Position numbers and translations under genes: made by a program. DNA of 34,870 bases from Nevskia sp. GTDB lineage: Bacteria > Pseudomonadota > Gammaproteobacteria > Nevskiales > Nevskiaceae. Every line of letters begins with the position of its first letter. Position 1 is the stretch's first letter. Shown here in pieces: positions 7,082 to 16,310 of this stretch. A model generated the notes under the pieces. The model was given only the letters and a program-made list of their open reading frames with translations. It made no database searches and was not told the origin of the DNA. Location of the stretch: NCBI RefSeq assembly GCF_023266035.1, contig NZ_JAHFRY010000006.1, forward strand, positions 1 through 34,870. The letters run 5' to 3'.

Positions 7082-9075
7082 CCGGCGCAGCACCAATCGA
7101 GCCCACCACCCGGCGCCGCAGCCTCGTCCAGCGCGCGCGCGATCTGTCGATCGGCGCCAAGCTCAGCGGCGTGGTCGCGATGTTTCTGGTCGCGATGATG
7201 GGTGCCCTGATCATCGTTGCGCTGTCGTTGTCGATGTCCTCCGGCGTGCGCGCCTATGTCAGCGCCGAAAGCCAGTCGTCGAAAGGCCAGAAGAACGCCG
7301 TCTACGCAATCACCCGCTATCTGCAGACCGGTGATCGTCGCGCCTGGACCTATTTCCAGAACGCCATCGCCGTGCCGCTGGGCGGCCGGCGGGCGCGCCT
7401 GGAACTGCTCAGGGATCAATACGACGAACTGGCCGTCTACCAGGGCTTTCTCGCCGGCGGCGTGCCGGCCGAAGACATTCCCGAGATGATTTTCCTGTTC
7501 CGCAATTTCCGCAGCCTCAGCTTCTTCGCCGAAGCGGTGGACATCTGGGGCAAGGCCGACGACTGCGTGCAGGAACTGATGAACATGTCGCGCGAGATCG
7601 CCGTGGCCGAAAACACCGCGCAGCTCGACGATCAGCGCCGACGCCTGTTCCTCAATCGCATCGATGCGATCAACACCCGCGTCACGGCGCTGCAACAGGG
7701 CTTCTCCGCGGTGCTCGCCGGCGGCGCGCGCACTGTGCAGTGGCTGCTGCTCGGCGTGATCATGACGGCCGCCGGCGTTTTGCTCGGCATCGCCATGCTG
7801 GTCGCCTGGCTGGTCTCCAATGATCTGCGCAAAAGTATCGAAGGCCTGCGCGACGGCACCGTGCGCGTGGCCCAGGGCGATCTCAGCACGATGGTGGAAG
7901 TGCGCTCCAGGGATGAACTCGGCGTGCTGGCCGGCGAACTGAACAACATGATCAGCAGCCGTCACCAGGCCGAGGTGGCGCTGAAAGCCGCGACCCAGTT
8001 CCGCGAAAAGATCATGGAACACGTCACCAACGCGATCTTCACGATGGACCGCGAAGGCCGCTTCATGACCGCCAACCGGCGCACCAGCGATATCACCGGC
8101 TATCCGGTCGAAGAACTGCTGGGGATGCCCTGGGCGGAATTGATCTCCGACGAAGCGCACCTGAAGGACGTCTACCGGCGCTACCAGCAGACCCTCGACG
8201 GCGGCGATCCGATCACCAACCACGAGGTACCGCTGACCCGCAGGAACGGCAGCGTGGTGACCGTGCAGTTCAGCATCGCCGCGCTGAGTCAGGACGGCGC
8301 GGTATTCGGCGCGGTCGGTGCCGCCGAAGACATCACCGCCCGCAAGCGCGACGAGGCGGAACTGAAGGCCCGCGCCGACGAGCTGACTCGCTCGAACGCC
8401 GATCTGGAACAGTTCGCCTACGTGGCGTCGCACGATCTGCAGGAGCCGCTGCGCACCGTGTCCGGCTTTGCGCAACTGCTGCAGAAGCGCTACGAAGGCA
8501 AGCTCGGGCCGGACGCCGACGAGTACATCGGCTTCGTCACCTCCGGCGCGCAGCGGATGAAAAGCCTGATCGAGGATCTGCTCGCCTACTCGCGCGTGTC
8601 ACGGGCGTCCGATGCCACACAGCCGGTCGATCTGAACCGGGTCGTCGCCACTGCCATGGCCAACGTGCATGGCGCGATCAGCGCCGCAGCCGCCACGGTG
8701 ACGGCCGGTGAACTGCCGACCATCCTCGGCAACGAGCGGCAGATGGTGCAGCTGTTCCAGAACCTGATCGGCAATGCCGTGAAGTTCTGCCGCCCGGACG
8801 TTGCGCCGATGGTCGAGATCGCCGCCGAGCGTCAGGGCGACGACTGGGAGCTGCGCGTGCGCGACAACGGCATCGGCATCGACGAAAAGCACGCCGAGCA
8901 GGTGTTCGGCCTGTTCCAGCGCCTGCATGCCCGTGAGAAATATCCCGGCAACGGCATCGGCCTGACCATCTGCAAGAAGATCGTCGACCTGCACCGCGGC
9001 CGGATCAGCGCCGAGCCGGCCGAGCCGGGAACCCGCTTCAGGATCGTGCTGCCGGCCAGCCTGCCGCCGGCCTGA
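7078..9075 (+). CDS. Membrane sensor histidine kinase (HAMP-PAS-HisKA-HATPase)
   Basis: The product has 665 residues from a TTG start that overlaps the cyclase stop (TTGA at 7078-7081); no better start lies ahead of the first membrane segment. Segments in order: TM1 (about 29-51), a periplasmic helical sensor (52-219), TM2 (220-246), HAMP (247-300), PAS (about 310-430), and HisKA with the phospho-acceptor H452 in ASHDLQEPLR. The ATPase domain follows, with N566 in NLIGNAVKF, the G1 box D596-N-G-I-G-I and GNGIGLTICKKIV. The ASHDLQEPLR sequence is typical of PAS-linked and phytochrome-like kinases. No response regulator lies beside it, so its partner is elsewhere. Confidence 0.9.
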   Translation: MTGAAPIEPTTRRRSLVQRARDLSIGAKLSGVVAMFLVAMMGALIIVALSLSMSSGVRAYVSAESQSSKGQKNAVYAITRYLQTGDRRAWTYFQNAIAVPLGGRRARLELLRDQYDELAVYQGFLAGGVPAEDIPEMIFLFRNFRSLSFFAEAVDIWGKADDCVQELMNMSREIAVAENTAQLDDQRRRLFLNRIDAINTRVTALQQGFSAVLAGGARTVQWLLLGVIMTAAGVLLGIAMLVAWLVSNDLRKSIEGLRDGTVRVAQGDLSTMVEVRSRDELGVLAGELNNMISSRHQAEVALKAATQFREKIMEHVTNAIFTMDREGRFMTANRRTSDITGYPVEELLGMPWAELISDEAHLKDVYRRYQQTLDGGDPITNHEVPLTRRNGSVVTVQFSIAALSQDGAVFGAVGAAEDITARKRDEAELKARADELTRSNADLEQFAYVASHDLQEPLRTVSGFAQLLQKRYEGKLGPDADEYIGFVTSGAQRMKSLIEDLLAYSRVSRASDATQPVDLNRVVATAMANVHGAISAAAATVTAGELPTILGNERQMVQLFQNLIGNAVKFCRPDVAPMVEIAAERQGDDWELRVRDNGIGIDEKHAEQVFGLFQRLHAREKYPGNGIGLTICKKIVDLHRGRISAEPAEPGTRFRIVLPASLPPA

Positions 9076-9087
9076 GCGGATCGGTGA

Positions 9088-9711
9088 TCAGGCGCCGCCG
9101 GATGACACTGGCTTGGCCTTGTCGTGAAGATCTTGGACTTCCTCGTCGATCCCTTCGAAGCATTCCCGTACCTGCGCATCGTCCAGCACCGCATAGGGCA
9201 CGAACGCCGGCACCGCAGCCGCCGCGGCCTGCTGCGCCACCTGCACGGTTTCCATCCGCTCGCACAGCTCGCGCGCCTTGACGACCAGCACCTCGGCGCC
9301 TTCACGCGCCTCGCTGCCCACATCGTCGCGGCCCTCGATCAGGCCGTCGACGACATCGCGCAAGGTATCGAAGCCGAAGCCGACACCGGCGCGGCCGAAA
9401 GCGATCGCATGGGTCTTCATCGCCACCGCCGCGGCGCTGTAGGCCTTCAGCGCGGTTCGGGCTTCCGGGCTGGTTTCGATGCCGGTCTCGCCGATGCTCA
9501 GGGCGCCATCAAGGCCGACTCGCGCAAGCGCTGGCTGGCCACCGGCTTCGATCACCACCGTGTCGCCATCGAGGCCGATCGCGCCGTCGCCCGGATCATG
9601 GTGATCGCCGTAGCTCGGCTGATGGCGTTGGTGATCATCGTCATCACAGCCGGCGAGCAGCGCGACCAGCAGCAAGGCAGCGGGGGCAATCATCAGCAGC
9701 GAGCGTTTCAT
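9088..9711 (-). CDS. YggN-like lipoprotein
   Basis: The 207-residue product begins with MKRSLLMIAPAALLL and a lipobox LLAGC (Cys22), so it should be lipidated and face the periplasm. After a His/Asp-rich stretch (DDDDHQRHQPSYGDHHD) it reads GLDGDTVVIEAGGQPALARVGLDGALSIGE and then a long helical part. That order (short beta region, then helices with a Cys and acidic residues) resembles the YggN/DUF2884-type proteins of Xanthomonas relatives; the match is from memory and moderate. The His/Asp-rich segment could bind metal. It is convergent with the histidine kinase gene and has its own upstream region. Confidence 0.6.
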   Translation of the reverse strand: MKRSLLMIAPAALLLVALLAGCDDDDHQRHQPSYGDHHDPGDGAIGLDGDTVVIEAGGQPALARVGLDGALSIGETGIETSPEARTALKAYSAAAVAMKTHAIAFGRAGVGFGFDTLRDVVDGLIEGRDDVGSEAREGAEVLVVKARELCERMETVQVAQQAAAAAVPAFVPYAVLDDAQVRECFEGIDEEVQDLHDKAKPVSSGGA

Positions 9712-9807
9712 CGGTGTTCATCCTGGGGCGTACGCCAGTTTGGATGCGCGACCGCGCACCGACGGATGCAGCTAGGCTAGCCGCACTGAAACCGGAGCCG
9801 GCTGCCC

Positions 9808-10479
9808 ATGATCGTCGTCCACCATCTCGAAAACTCCCGTTCCCAGCGCATCCTCTGGCTACTCGAAGAACTGGGCCTGCCGTACACGGTCAAGCGCTAC
9901 GAGCGCGACAAGAAAACCATGCTTGCACCACCCGAGCTGAAGACCGTGCACCCGCTCGGCAAATCGCCGGTGATCAGCGATGACGGCGTCGTGATCGCCG
10001 AAACCGGCGCGATCATCGAGCACCTCATCGAGCGTCACGGCAACGGCCGGCTGATGCCCGCAGCCGGTACGCCTGAATACATCCGCTACCGCTACTGGCT
10101 GCACTACGCCGAAGGCTCGCTGATGCCGCTGCTGGTGATGAAGCTGATCTTCTCGAAGACCACCGTCGCGCCAACACCGTGGCTGATCCGGCCGATCGCC
10201 AGGGCGATCGCCAACGGCGTCGGCCGGGGCTATCTCGATCCGAGCCTGAAACTGCACCTGACCAGCATCGAAACCGCGCTCGGCGATAGCGGCTGGTTCG
10301 CCGGCAGCGAACTGACCGCGGCCGACATCATCATGAGCTTCCCGCTCGAAGCCGCCGCCGCCCGCGGTGGCGCCAGCCAGGGCTATCCGAACATCCTCAA
10401 CTTCCTCGCCCGCATCAAGGCCCGGCCGGCCTGGCAGGCGGCGCTGGGGAAAGGCGGGCCTTATCAGCTGATGCGCTAG
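9808..10479 (+). CDS. Glutathione S-transferase family protein
   Basis: The 223-residue protein opens with a thioredoxin-fold GST N-domain: MIVVHHLENSRSQRILWLLEELGLPY, with SRS as the likely active-site serine region. HPLGKSPVISDDG and ETGAIIEHL follow, which are the conserved glutathione gamma-glutamyl binding parts. The helical C-domain ends with LTAADIIMSFPLEAA, the usual N-capping/hydrophobic staple region. It is cytoplasmic and probably conjugates or isomerises electrophiles; the class cannot be fixed. It is followed eight bases later by the dienelactone-hydrolase gene, so they likely form an operon. Confidence 0.88.
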   Translation: MIVVHHLENSRSQRILWLLEELGLPYTVKRYERDKKTMLAPPELKTVHPLGKSPVISDDGVVIAETGAIIEHLIERHGNGRLMPAAGTPEYIRYRYWLHYAEGSLMPLLVMKLIFSKTTVAPTPWLIRPIARAIANGVGRGYLDPSLKLHLTSIETALGDSGWFAGSELTAADIIMSFPLEAAAARGGASQGYPNILNFLARIKARPAWQAALGKGGPYQLMR

Positions 10480-10487
10480 AGCTAGCC

Positions 10488-11282
10488 ATGATCGACCATC
10501 TGCCGACGATTCCCGGCTTCACCCTCGCTCCGCACCGCCATCTCGGCGAAACCCGCGCGGTCTACCGGCGCGGCCACGGCCCGGCGGTGATCGTGATGAG
10601 CGAGATTCCCGGCATCACGCCGCAGGTCGCGACTTTCGCGACGACTCTGGCCGATGCCGGCTTCAGCGTCTGGATGCCGCAGCTGTTCGGCACGCCGCTG
10701 CAGCCGATCACGCTGCCCTACCTGACCCGTTCGGTGCTGCGGATCTGCATCAGCAAGGAATTCAGCGTGCTGGCCGCGAATCAGTCGAGCCCGATCGTCG
10801 ACTGGCTGCGGGCGCTGGCGCGTGAAGCGCACGAAGCCTGCGGCGGGCCCGGTGTCGGCGCCGTCGGCATGTGCCTGACCGGCAACTTCGGCCTGGCGAT
10901 GATGCTCGACGCGCCGGTGATCGCGCCGGTGCTGTCGCAGCCTTCGCTGCCAGTGCCGGTGCCCGGCCGCCGCGATGCGCTGCATGTATCGCCGAAGGAA
11001 CTGGCCGCCGCTCACGACAAGATCGACCAGCACGGCGCGCGCATTCTCGGCCTGCGCTTCCACGGCGATCCGCTGTGCGCGCCTTCGCGCTTCGAGCGCC
11101 TGCGCCGCGAATTCGGTGACGCATTCGAAGGCATCGAGATCGACGCCTGTCACGGCAACCGGGAAGGCTTCGGCACGCCGCACAGCGTGCTGACCACGCA
11201 CCTGATTGACGAAGCCGGCCAGCCGACGCGCGCCGCGCTCGATCGCACGCTGGCCTTCCTGCGCGAGCAGTTGGTGACATGA
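10488..11282 (+). CDS. Dienelactone hydrolase family protein
   Basis: This 264-residue alpha/beta hydrolase has the nucleophile in GMCLTG (C129), a cysteine in the G-x-C-x-G elbow as in dienelactone hydrolases. The fold starts with AVIVMSEIPGITPQVATFATTLADAGFSV, the oxyanion region of the family. The likely acid and base lie in the part LRFHGDPLCAPSRF and near the C-terminal HSVLTTH. It is cytoplasmic. True dienelactone activity is not implied, since many relatives act on other lactones or esters. Its stop overlaps the start of the GreA/B-like gene by four bases (ATGA). Confidence 0.82.
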   Translation: MIDHLPTIPGFTLAPHRHLGETRAVYRRGHGPAVIVMSEIPGITPQVATFATTLADAGFSVWMPQLFGTPLQPITLPYLTRSVLRICISKEFSVLAANQSSPIVDWLRALAREAHEACGGPGVGAVGMCLTGNFGLAMMLDAPVIAPVLSQPSLPVPVPGRRDALHVSPKELAAAHDKIDQHGARILGLRFHGDPLCAPSRFERLRREFGDAFEGIEIDACHGNREGFGTPHSVLTTHLIDEAGQPTRAALDRTLAFLREQLVT

Positions 11283-11773
11283 GTCGCGCCCACGTCCGCG
11301 AGGTCGACGGTGATGAACCCGAAGACCTGCCCGAACTACCGCTCAGTCCACATCCGAACTACGTCACGCCGCGTGGGCTGGCCTTGCTCGAAGCGCGCCG
11401 CGATGCGATCGAGGCTGATATCGCGGCGATTGCCGCCGATGCCGCCGATCGTCGCCAGCGCCGCGCCAGTCTCGATCGCGAACTGCGCTGGTTGCAGGCC
11501 CGCATCGCTGCCGCGCAGCTGGTCAATGGCACGACGCGCGACAGCAGCAAGGTGGCCTTCGGCGCTGAAGTCGCCGTGCTCGACGACGACAATCTCGAGA
11601 GCCGCTACCGGATCGTCGGCGAAGACGAGGCCGATCCGGACGCCGGGCTGATCAGCTGGACCTCGCCGCTGGCGCGGGCGCTGATCGGCCTGCAGGTCGG
11701 CGATGTCGCGCTGTGGCAGCGGCCGGCGGGCGACCGCGATATCGAGATCAGTGCAATCCGCTGGCCGGCCTGA
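11279..11773 (+). CDS. GreA/GreB-family RNA polymerase secondary-channel protein
   Basis: The product has 164 residues. It has an acidic N-terminal tail (DGDEPEDLPELPLSPHP), then NYVTPRGLALLEARRDAIE, an antiparallel coiled coil, and a C-terminal FKBP-like domain. The last holds KVAFGAEVAVLDDDN, YRIVGEDEADPDAGLISWTSPLARALIG and VGDVALW, which are classic GreA/GreB signatures. The coiled coil is short, and at its turn reads AADAADRRQRRASLDRELRW. The usual tip with its GDLSENAEY-like acidic residues is not seen. It may bind RNA polymerase without stimulating transcript cleavage, like Rnk or Gfh1. It overlaps the upstream hydrolase gene (ATGA). Confidence 0.8.
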   Translation: MSRAHVREVDGDEPEDLPELPLSPHPNYVTPRGLALLEARRDAIEADIAAIAADAADRRQRRASLDRELRWLQARIAAAQLVNGTTRDSSKVAFGAEVAVLDDDNLESRYRIVGEDEADPDAGLISWTSPLARALIGLQVGDVALWQRPAGDRDIEISAIRWPA

Positions 11774-11779
11774 TCGGCG

Positions 11780-14150
11780 TCATCGGCAGGGGCCGATGCT
11801 TGAAGGCAAACCGCTGCGCCAGACCTCGTCGGCCGGCGTCGACCACAGCCGCAGCGCCTTCGGTCGATAGCGTTCGCAGACAAGACGATCCCCGCTCATC
11901 TCGACCGTCACCGCGCCGTGATCGCCGGTCGAAACCTGGGCGATGCCGCGCTCTTGCATGCGCGCGACGACGACCCGCGCCGGATGTCCGAAATGGTGGT
12001 GCCAGCCAGCGCTGTGGATCGCCAGCTTCGGCTGCACGGCATCGAGGAACTCCGCGGTCGATGAGGTCCGGCTGCCGTGATGCGGCGTCACCAGCACGTC
12101 GGCGCGCAGTTTTTCCGGCATCGCTGTCAGCAGCCGCGCTTCGGCCCTGGCTTCGATGTCGCCAGTCAGCAGCAGCGCCTGATCGCCCTGCGCAACCCTC
12201 AGCACGCAGGAACCGTCGTTGTCCGACAAGCCGCGCTCGGGACCCGCGAGCAGCTCGAAACTGACGCCGTCCCAGTCCCAGCGCTCGCCGGCACGGCAGG
12301 GCGTATCGGTGCCGTAACCGCTGCGGCTGGCGATCGGCAAGACCGCGGCAACAGCCGCAACCCCACCGCGATGATCGAGATCACCGTGCGAGACGATCAG
12401 GCGATCGATCCCTCGCACACCGCTGCGCAGCAGATAGGGCACGACCACCGAACGCCCGGCATCGAAGCTGCCGGGCCAGGCCGGGCCGGCGTCGAACAGC
12501 AGCGTGTGCTCGCGCGTCTGCACGACCACCGCCAGCCCCTGTCCGACATCGAGCACGCTTAGCCGGAAGCCTTTGTCGACCGTGCGTGCCAGCGGCAAGG
12601 CCAGCGCGGACAGCGCCAGCAGGCCGAAGACTCGGGTCGGCAGACCGGCCGGCGCGAACAGGGCGATCGCACCGAGCAAGGCCAGCAGCAGCGCCGCCGG
12701 TTCCGGGCTCGCCGCCAGCCAGGCTTGCGGCGTCTGTTCGGCGATCCACAGCAGGCCGTCCTGCGCCAGCGCGAGGACATCGGCGACCCGATGCAGCAAG
12801 GGCAGCCCCAGCACCGGCACCACGGCCGCAAGCAGCAGGGCGAGCAGCAGCGCCGGCGTCAGCACGGCGGCGGCCGGCACGGCGATCAGATTGACCAGCG
12901 GCCCGGTCAGGCTGGTGCCCTGGAACCAGTACAGGGTCAGCGGCGCCAACATGACGCTGAGCATCAGCTGGATGCTCAGTGCCGCGCGCCAGCCATTGAC
13001 TGGCGCCAGCCGGCCGCCGCTGACATAGAAGATCGCCGCAACCGCCGAGAACGATAGCCACAGGCCCGGCGACAGCAGGCTCAGCGGATCGCTGGCGACG
13101 ATCACCGCCCAGGCCAGCGCCAGCGCTCGCGACGGCTGGCCGAGCCCGCCCCACCAGCCGGCCAGCACGAGCAGGCCGAGCATCCAGGCGGCGCGCTGTA
13201 CCGGCGGCTCGAAGCCGGCAAGCAGCGCGTACAGCAAGGCCGCGATCACCGAAGCCAGCAGCGCCGCGCGCGGTGCCGGCAAGCGCTGACTCAAGGAGGC
13301 CGAGCGGCTCCACAGCCAGCGGATCAGCCAGAAGACGACACCGGCGACGATCGCGACATTGAAGCCGGAGATCGCGACCAGATGCGTGGTGCCGGTCAGC
13401 CGGAAGGCCTGCCAGTCATCCTCGTCGAGCCCCGAGGTATCGCCCAAGGTCAGCGCCGCAACCATCGGCAGCGCCGGATGACCCGGCAGCCACGCGGCGA
13501 GCCGATCGGCAAAGCCTTGCCGCAGCTTGAGCAGCGCATGACCGCCACTGGCCTCGCAGCGCTCGCCGCTGCGTACCGTCGCAGTCGCCGCGATGCCTTG
13601 CCGGAACAGCCAGCCTTCGTAATCGAAACCACCCGGATTTCGGCTGCCGTGCGGCGTGCGTAGGCTCAACGTCAGCCGCCAGCAGTCGCCGCCGCGCAGG
13701 GTTTCGCGGCTGCGATACCAGGCGGCGCGGATGTGTTCGGGCAAGCCACCATCCAGCGGATCGAAGCGGAAGCGCCAGGTTCTGAGGCTGTCCGCGGCTT
13801 CATCGCCCGGCTTGTCGCCGCCATCGGGGGTGGTCGTGCTGCTGGCCTGCGGCAGGCTGGCGACGATGCCTTCGACGGTCGGCACTTCGCCGTAGCGCGA
13901 CACCGGCCAGCGCTGGTCGATCAGCTCCGAAGCACGCTGCGCGGTCAGCGCTGCACCGATCGCGAAAGCCAGCAACAGCCCGCGCCATCGCGAGCGGAAC
14001 AGCGCCGCCGCCAGCGGCAGTAGCCAGAGCCACAGTGGTGGCAGCGCCGGCAGTTGCAGCAAGGCCAGCGCGCCGATGGTGAATGCGAAGACCAGCGGAA
14101 CAGGCGAAAACGCGCGTCCCAGGCTTCGGGACGCAATCGCCAACCCAGGC

Positions 14151-14167
<17 letters not shown>
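11780..14167 (-). CDS. comEC: ComEC/Rec2 DNA-uptake channel protein
   Basis: The 795-residue protein has an N-terminal membrane part and an OB-like soluble region. The Competence domain contains [24 protein letters not shown], and a C-terminal metallo-beta-lactamase-like domain contains [16 protein letters not shown] and [11 protein letters not shown]. This is the full ComEC/Rec2 layout at the usual length of about 750-800 residues. It forms the inner-membrane channel for single-stranded DNA during natural transformation. The start is a GTG at 14167 that overlaps the end of lolD by 17 bases. The same order (lolC, lolD, comEC) is common in proteobacteria. Confidence 0.92.
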
Positions 14168-14879
<712 letters not shown>

Positions 14880-14984
14880 GCTGAATCTCCACTCATGGCC
14901 AGCTCGTGCACCTTGGCGCTCCGTCTCGCCTTGCTCGCATCCCCGCGGTGAAGCTGCGGGGCCCCTGCTCGGTGGCTCGCGGAT

Positions 14985-16244
14985 TCACTCATATCGCAGC
15001 GCCTCTGCAGGCTGCACCCGCGAAGCCCGCCAGGCCGGATACAGCGTCGACACCAGCCCGAGCGCCAGCGACAGCAGGCTGATCTGGAGCACGTCGGCCA
15101 GCTTCAGGTCCGAGGGCAGATCGCTGATGTAGTAGATGTCCGGCGACAGGAACTGGCGGCCGGTGGCGGCTTCCAGCAGCGGAACGAGCGTCTGCACGTT
15201 GAGCGCCAGCAGCACGCCGAGGCTGACGCCGATGATGGTGCCGATCACGCCGATCACCGAGCCCTGGACCATGAACACCGCCATGATCGAGCGCGGCGTG
15301 GCACCCAGGGTGCGCAGGATGGCGATGTCGGCCTGCTTGTCCTGCACCACCATCACCAGGGTCGACACGATGTTGAACGCGGCGATGCCGACCAGCAGCG
15401 ACAGGATCAGGAACATCACGGTCTTTTCGGTGGCCACGGCGCGGAAGAAGTTGGCGTGGCTGCGGGTCCAGTCGGACACGAAGTAGGCGCCGGGGGTCAT
15501 CTGGGCGATTTCGCGGGCGACTCTTGGCGCCTGGAACAGATCGTTCAGCTTGAGGCGTACGCCGGTGACGTTGCTGCCCATCCGGTACAGCGCCGCGGCA
15601 TCGTCGAGATGAACCAGCACCAGGCCGCGATCGAACTCGTACATACCGATGCGGAACACGCCGACGACATTGAAGCGCCGGAAGCGCGGCAGCACGCCGG
15701 CCGGGGTGACGCTCAACTGCGGGATCATCAGGTCGACCTTGTCGCCGATCGCCACGTTGAGCTGCTGCGCCAGTTCGTAGCCGAGCACGATGTTGTAGTC
15801 GCCGCCCTTCAGATCACCGAGCGCGCCGCTGGCCATGTGCTTGCCGATCTCGGAAACCTTGGCTTCCTCGCCGGGCAGCACGCCGCGAATCACGGTGCCG
15901 GAGATCTCCGAGCCGACCTTCACCAGCGCCTCGCCTTCGATGTACGGCGCGGTGGCGGCGACATCCGGGTTCTGCGAGGCCATCGCGGCGACGCCGCTCC
16001 AGTCCGGCAGGCCTTCACTGTTGCCGGAAATCGTCGCGTGCGAAGCCATGCCGAGAATGCGGCTGCGCAGCTCGCTCTCGAAGCCGTTCATCACCGACAG
16101 CACCACGATCAGGGTCGCCACACCGAGGCCGATGCCGAGCATCGAGGCCAGCGAGATGAAGGAGATGAAGTGGTTGCGACGCTTGGCGCGGGTGTAGCGC
16201 AGGCCGAGCAGCAGTTCGTAGCGGTCGCCGATCACGATGCCCAT
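14985..16244 (-). CDS. lolC: Lipoprotein-releasing system membrane protein LolC/LolE
   Basis: The product has 419 residues from the ATG at 16244 (MGIVIGDRYELLLGLRYTRAKRRNHFISFISLASMLGI). A GTG three codons later is an alternative with a slightly better ribosome binding site. TM1 with GVATLIVVLSVMNGFESELR and the large periplasmic domain fit LolC/E. Three C-terminal TM segments containing KQADIAILRTLGATPRSIMAVF (the FtsX-family motif) complete the fit. Only one such permease gene occurs here beside lolD, so the complex may be a homodimer (LolF-like) or the second subunit may lie elsewhere. It is divergent from the glycosyltransferase gene, with 66 bases between. Confidence 0.92.
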   Translation of the reverse strand: MGIVIGDRYELLLGLRYTRAKRRNHFISFISLASMLGIGLGVATLIVVLSVMNGFESELRSRILGMASHATISGNSEGLPDWSGVAAMASQNPDVAATAPYIEGEALVKVGSEISGTVIRGVLPGEEAKVSEIGKHMASGALGDLKGGDYNIVLGYELAQQLNVAIGDKVDLMIPQLSVTPAGVLPRFRRFNVVGVFRIGMYEFDRGLVLVHLDDAAALYRMGSNVTGVRLKLNDLFQAPRVAREIAQMTPGAYFVSDWTRSHANFFRAVATEKTVMFLILSLLVGIAAFNIVSTLVMVVQDKQADIAILRTLGATPRSIMAVFMVQGSVIGVIGTIIGVSLGVLLALNVQTLVPLLEAATGRQFLSPDIYYISDLPSDLKLADVLQISLLSLALGLVSTLYPAWRASRVQPAEALRYE

Positions 16245-16272
16245 CCACAGTTGATGGCGGGTACGGCAGACG

Positions 16273-16291
16273 TGGCAGCCTTTGGCTGCCA
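16273..16291. repeat. Short inverted repeat in the lolC/glycosyltransferase divergent region
   Basis: TGGCAGCC (16273-16280) and GGCTGCCA (16284-16291) form an 8-bp perfect dyad around TTT. It has no T-run on either side that would make it a terminator. It sits in the middle of the 66-base region between two divergent starts, where an operator could act on both genes. Function unknown. Confidence 0.4.
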
Positions 16292-16310
16292 AACAAGGTC
16301 AATCAGGGTC

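Noticed and set aside
15456-16310. Long open stretch in frame upstream of the glycosyltransferase.
   Set aside because: It is the antisense shadow of lolC; the membrane protein clearly starts at 16311 or 16344.
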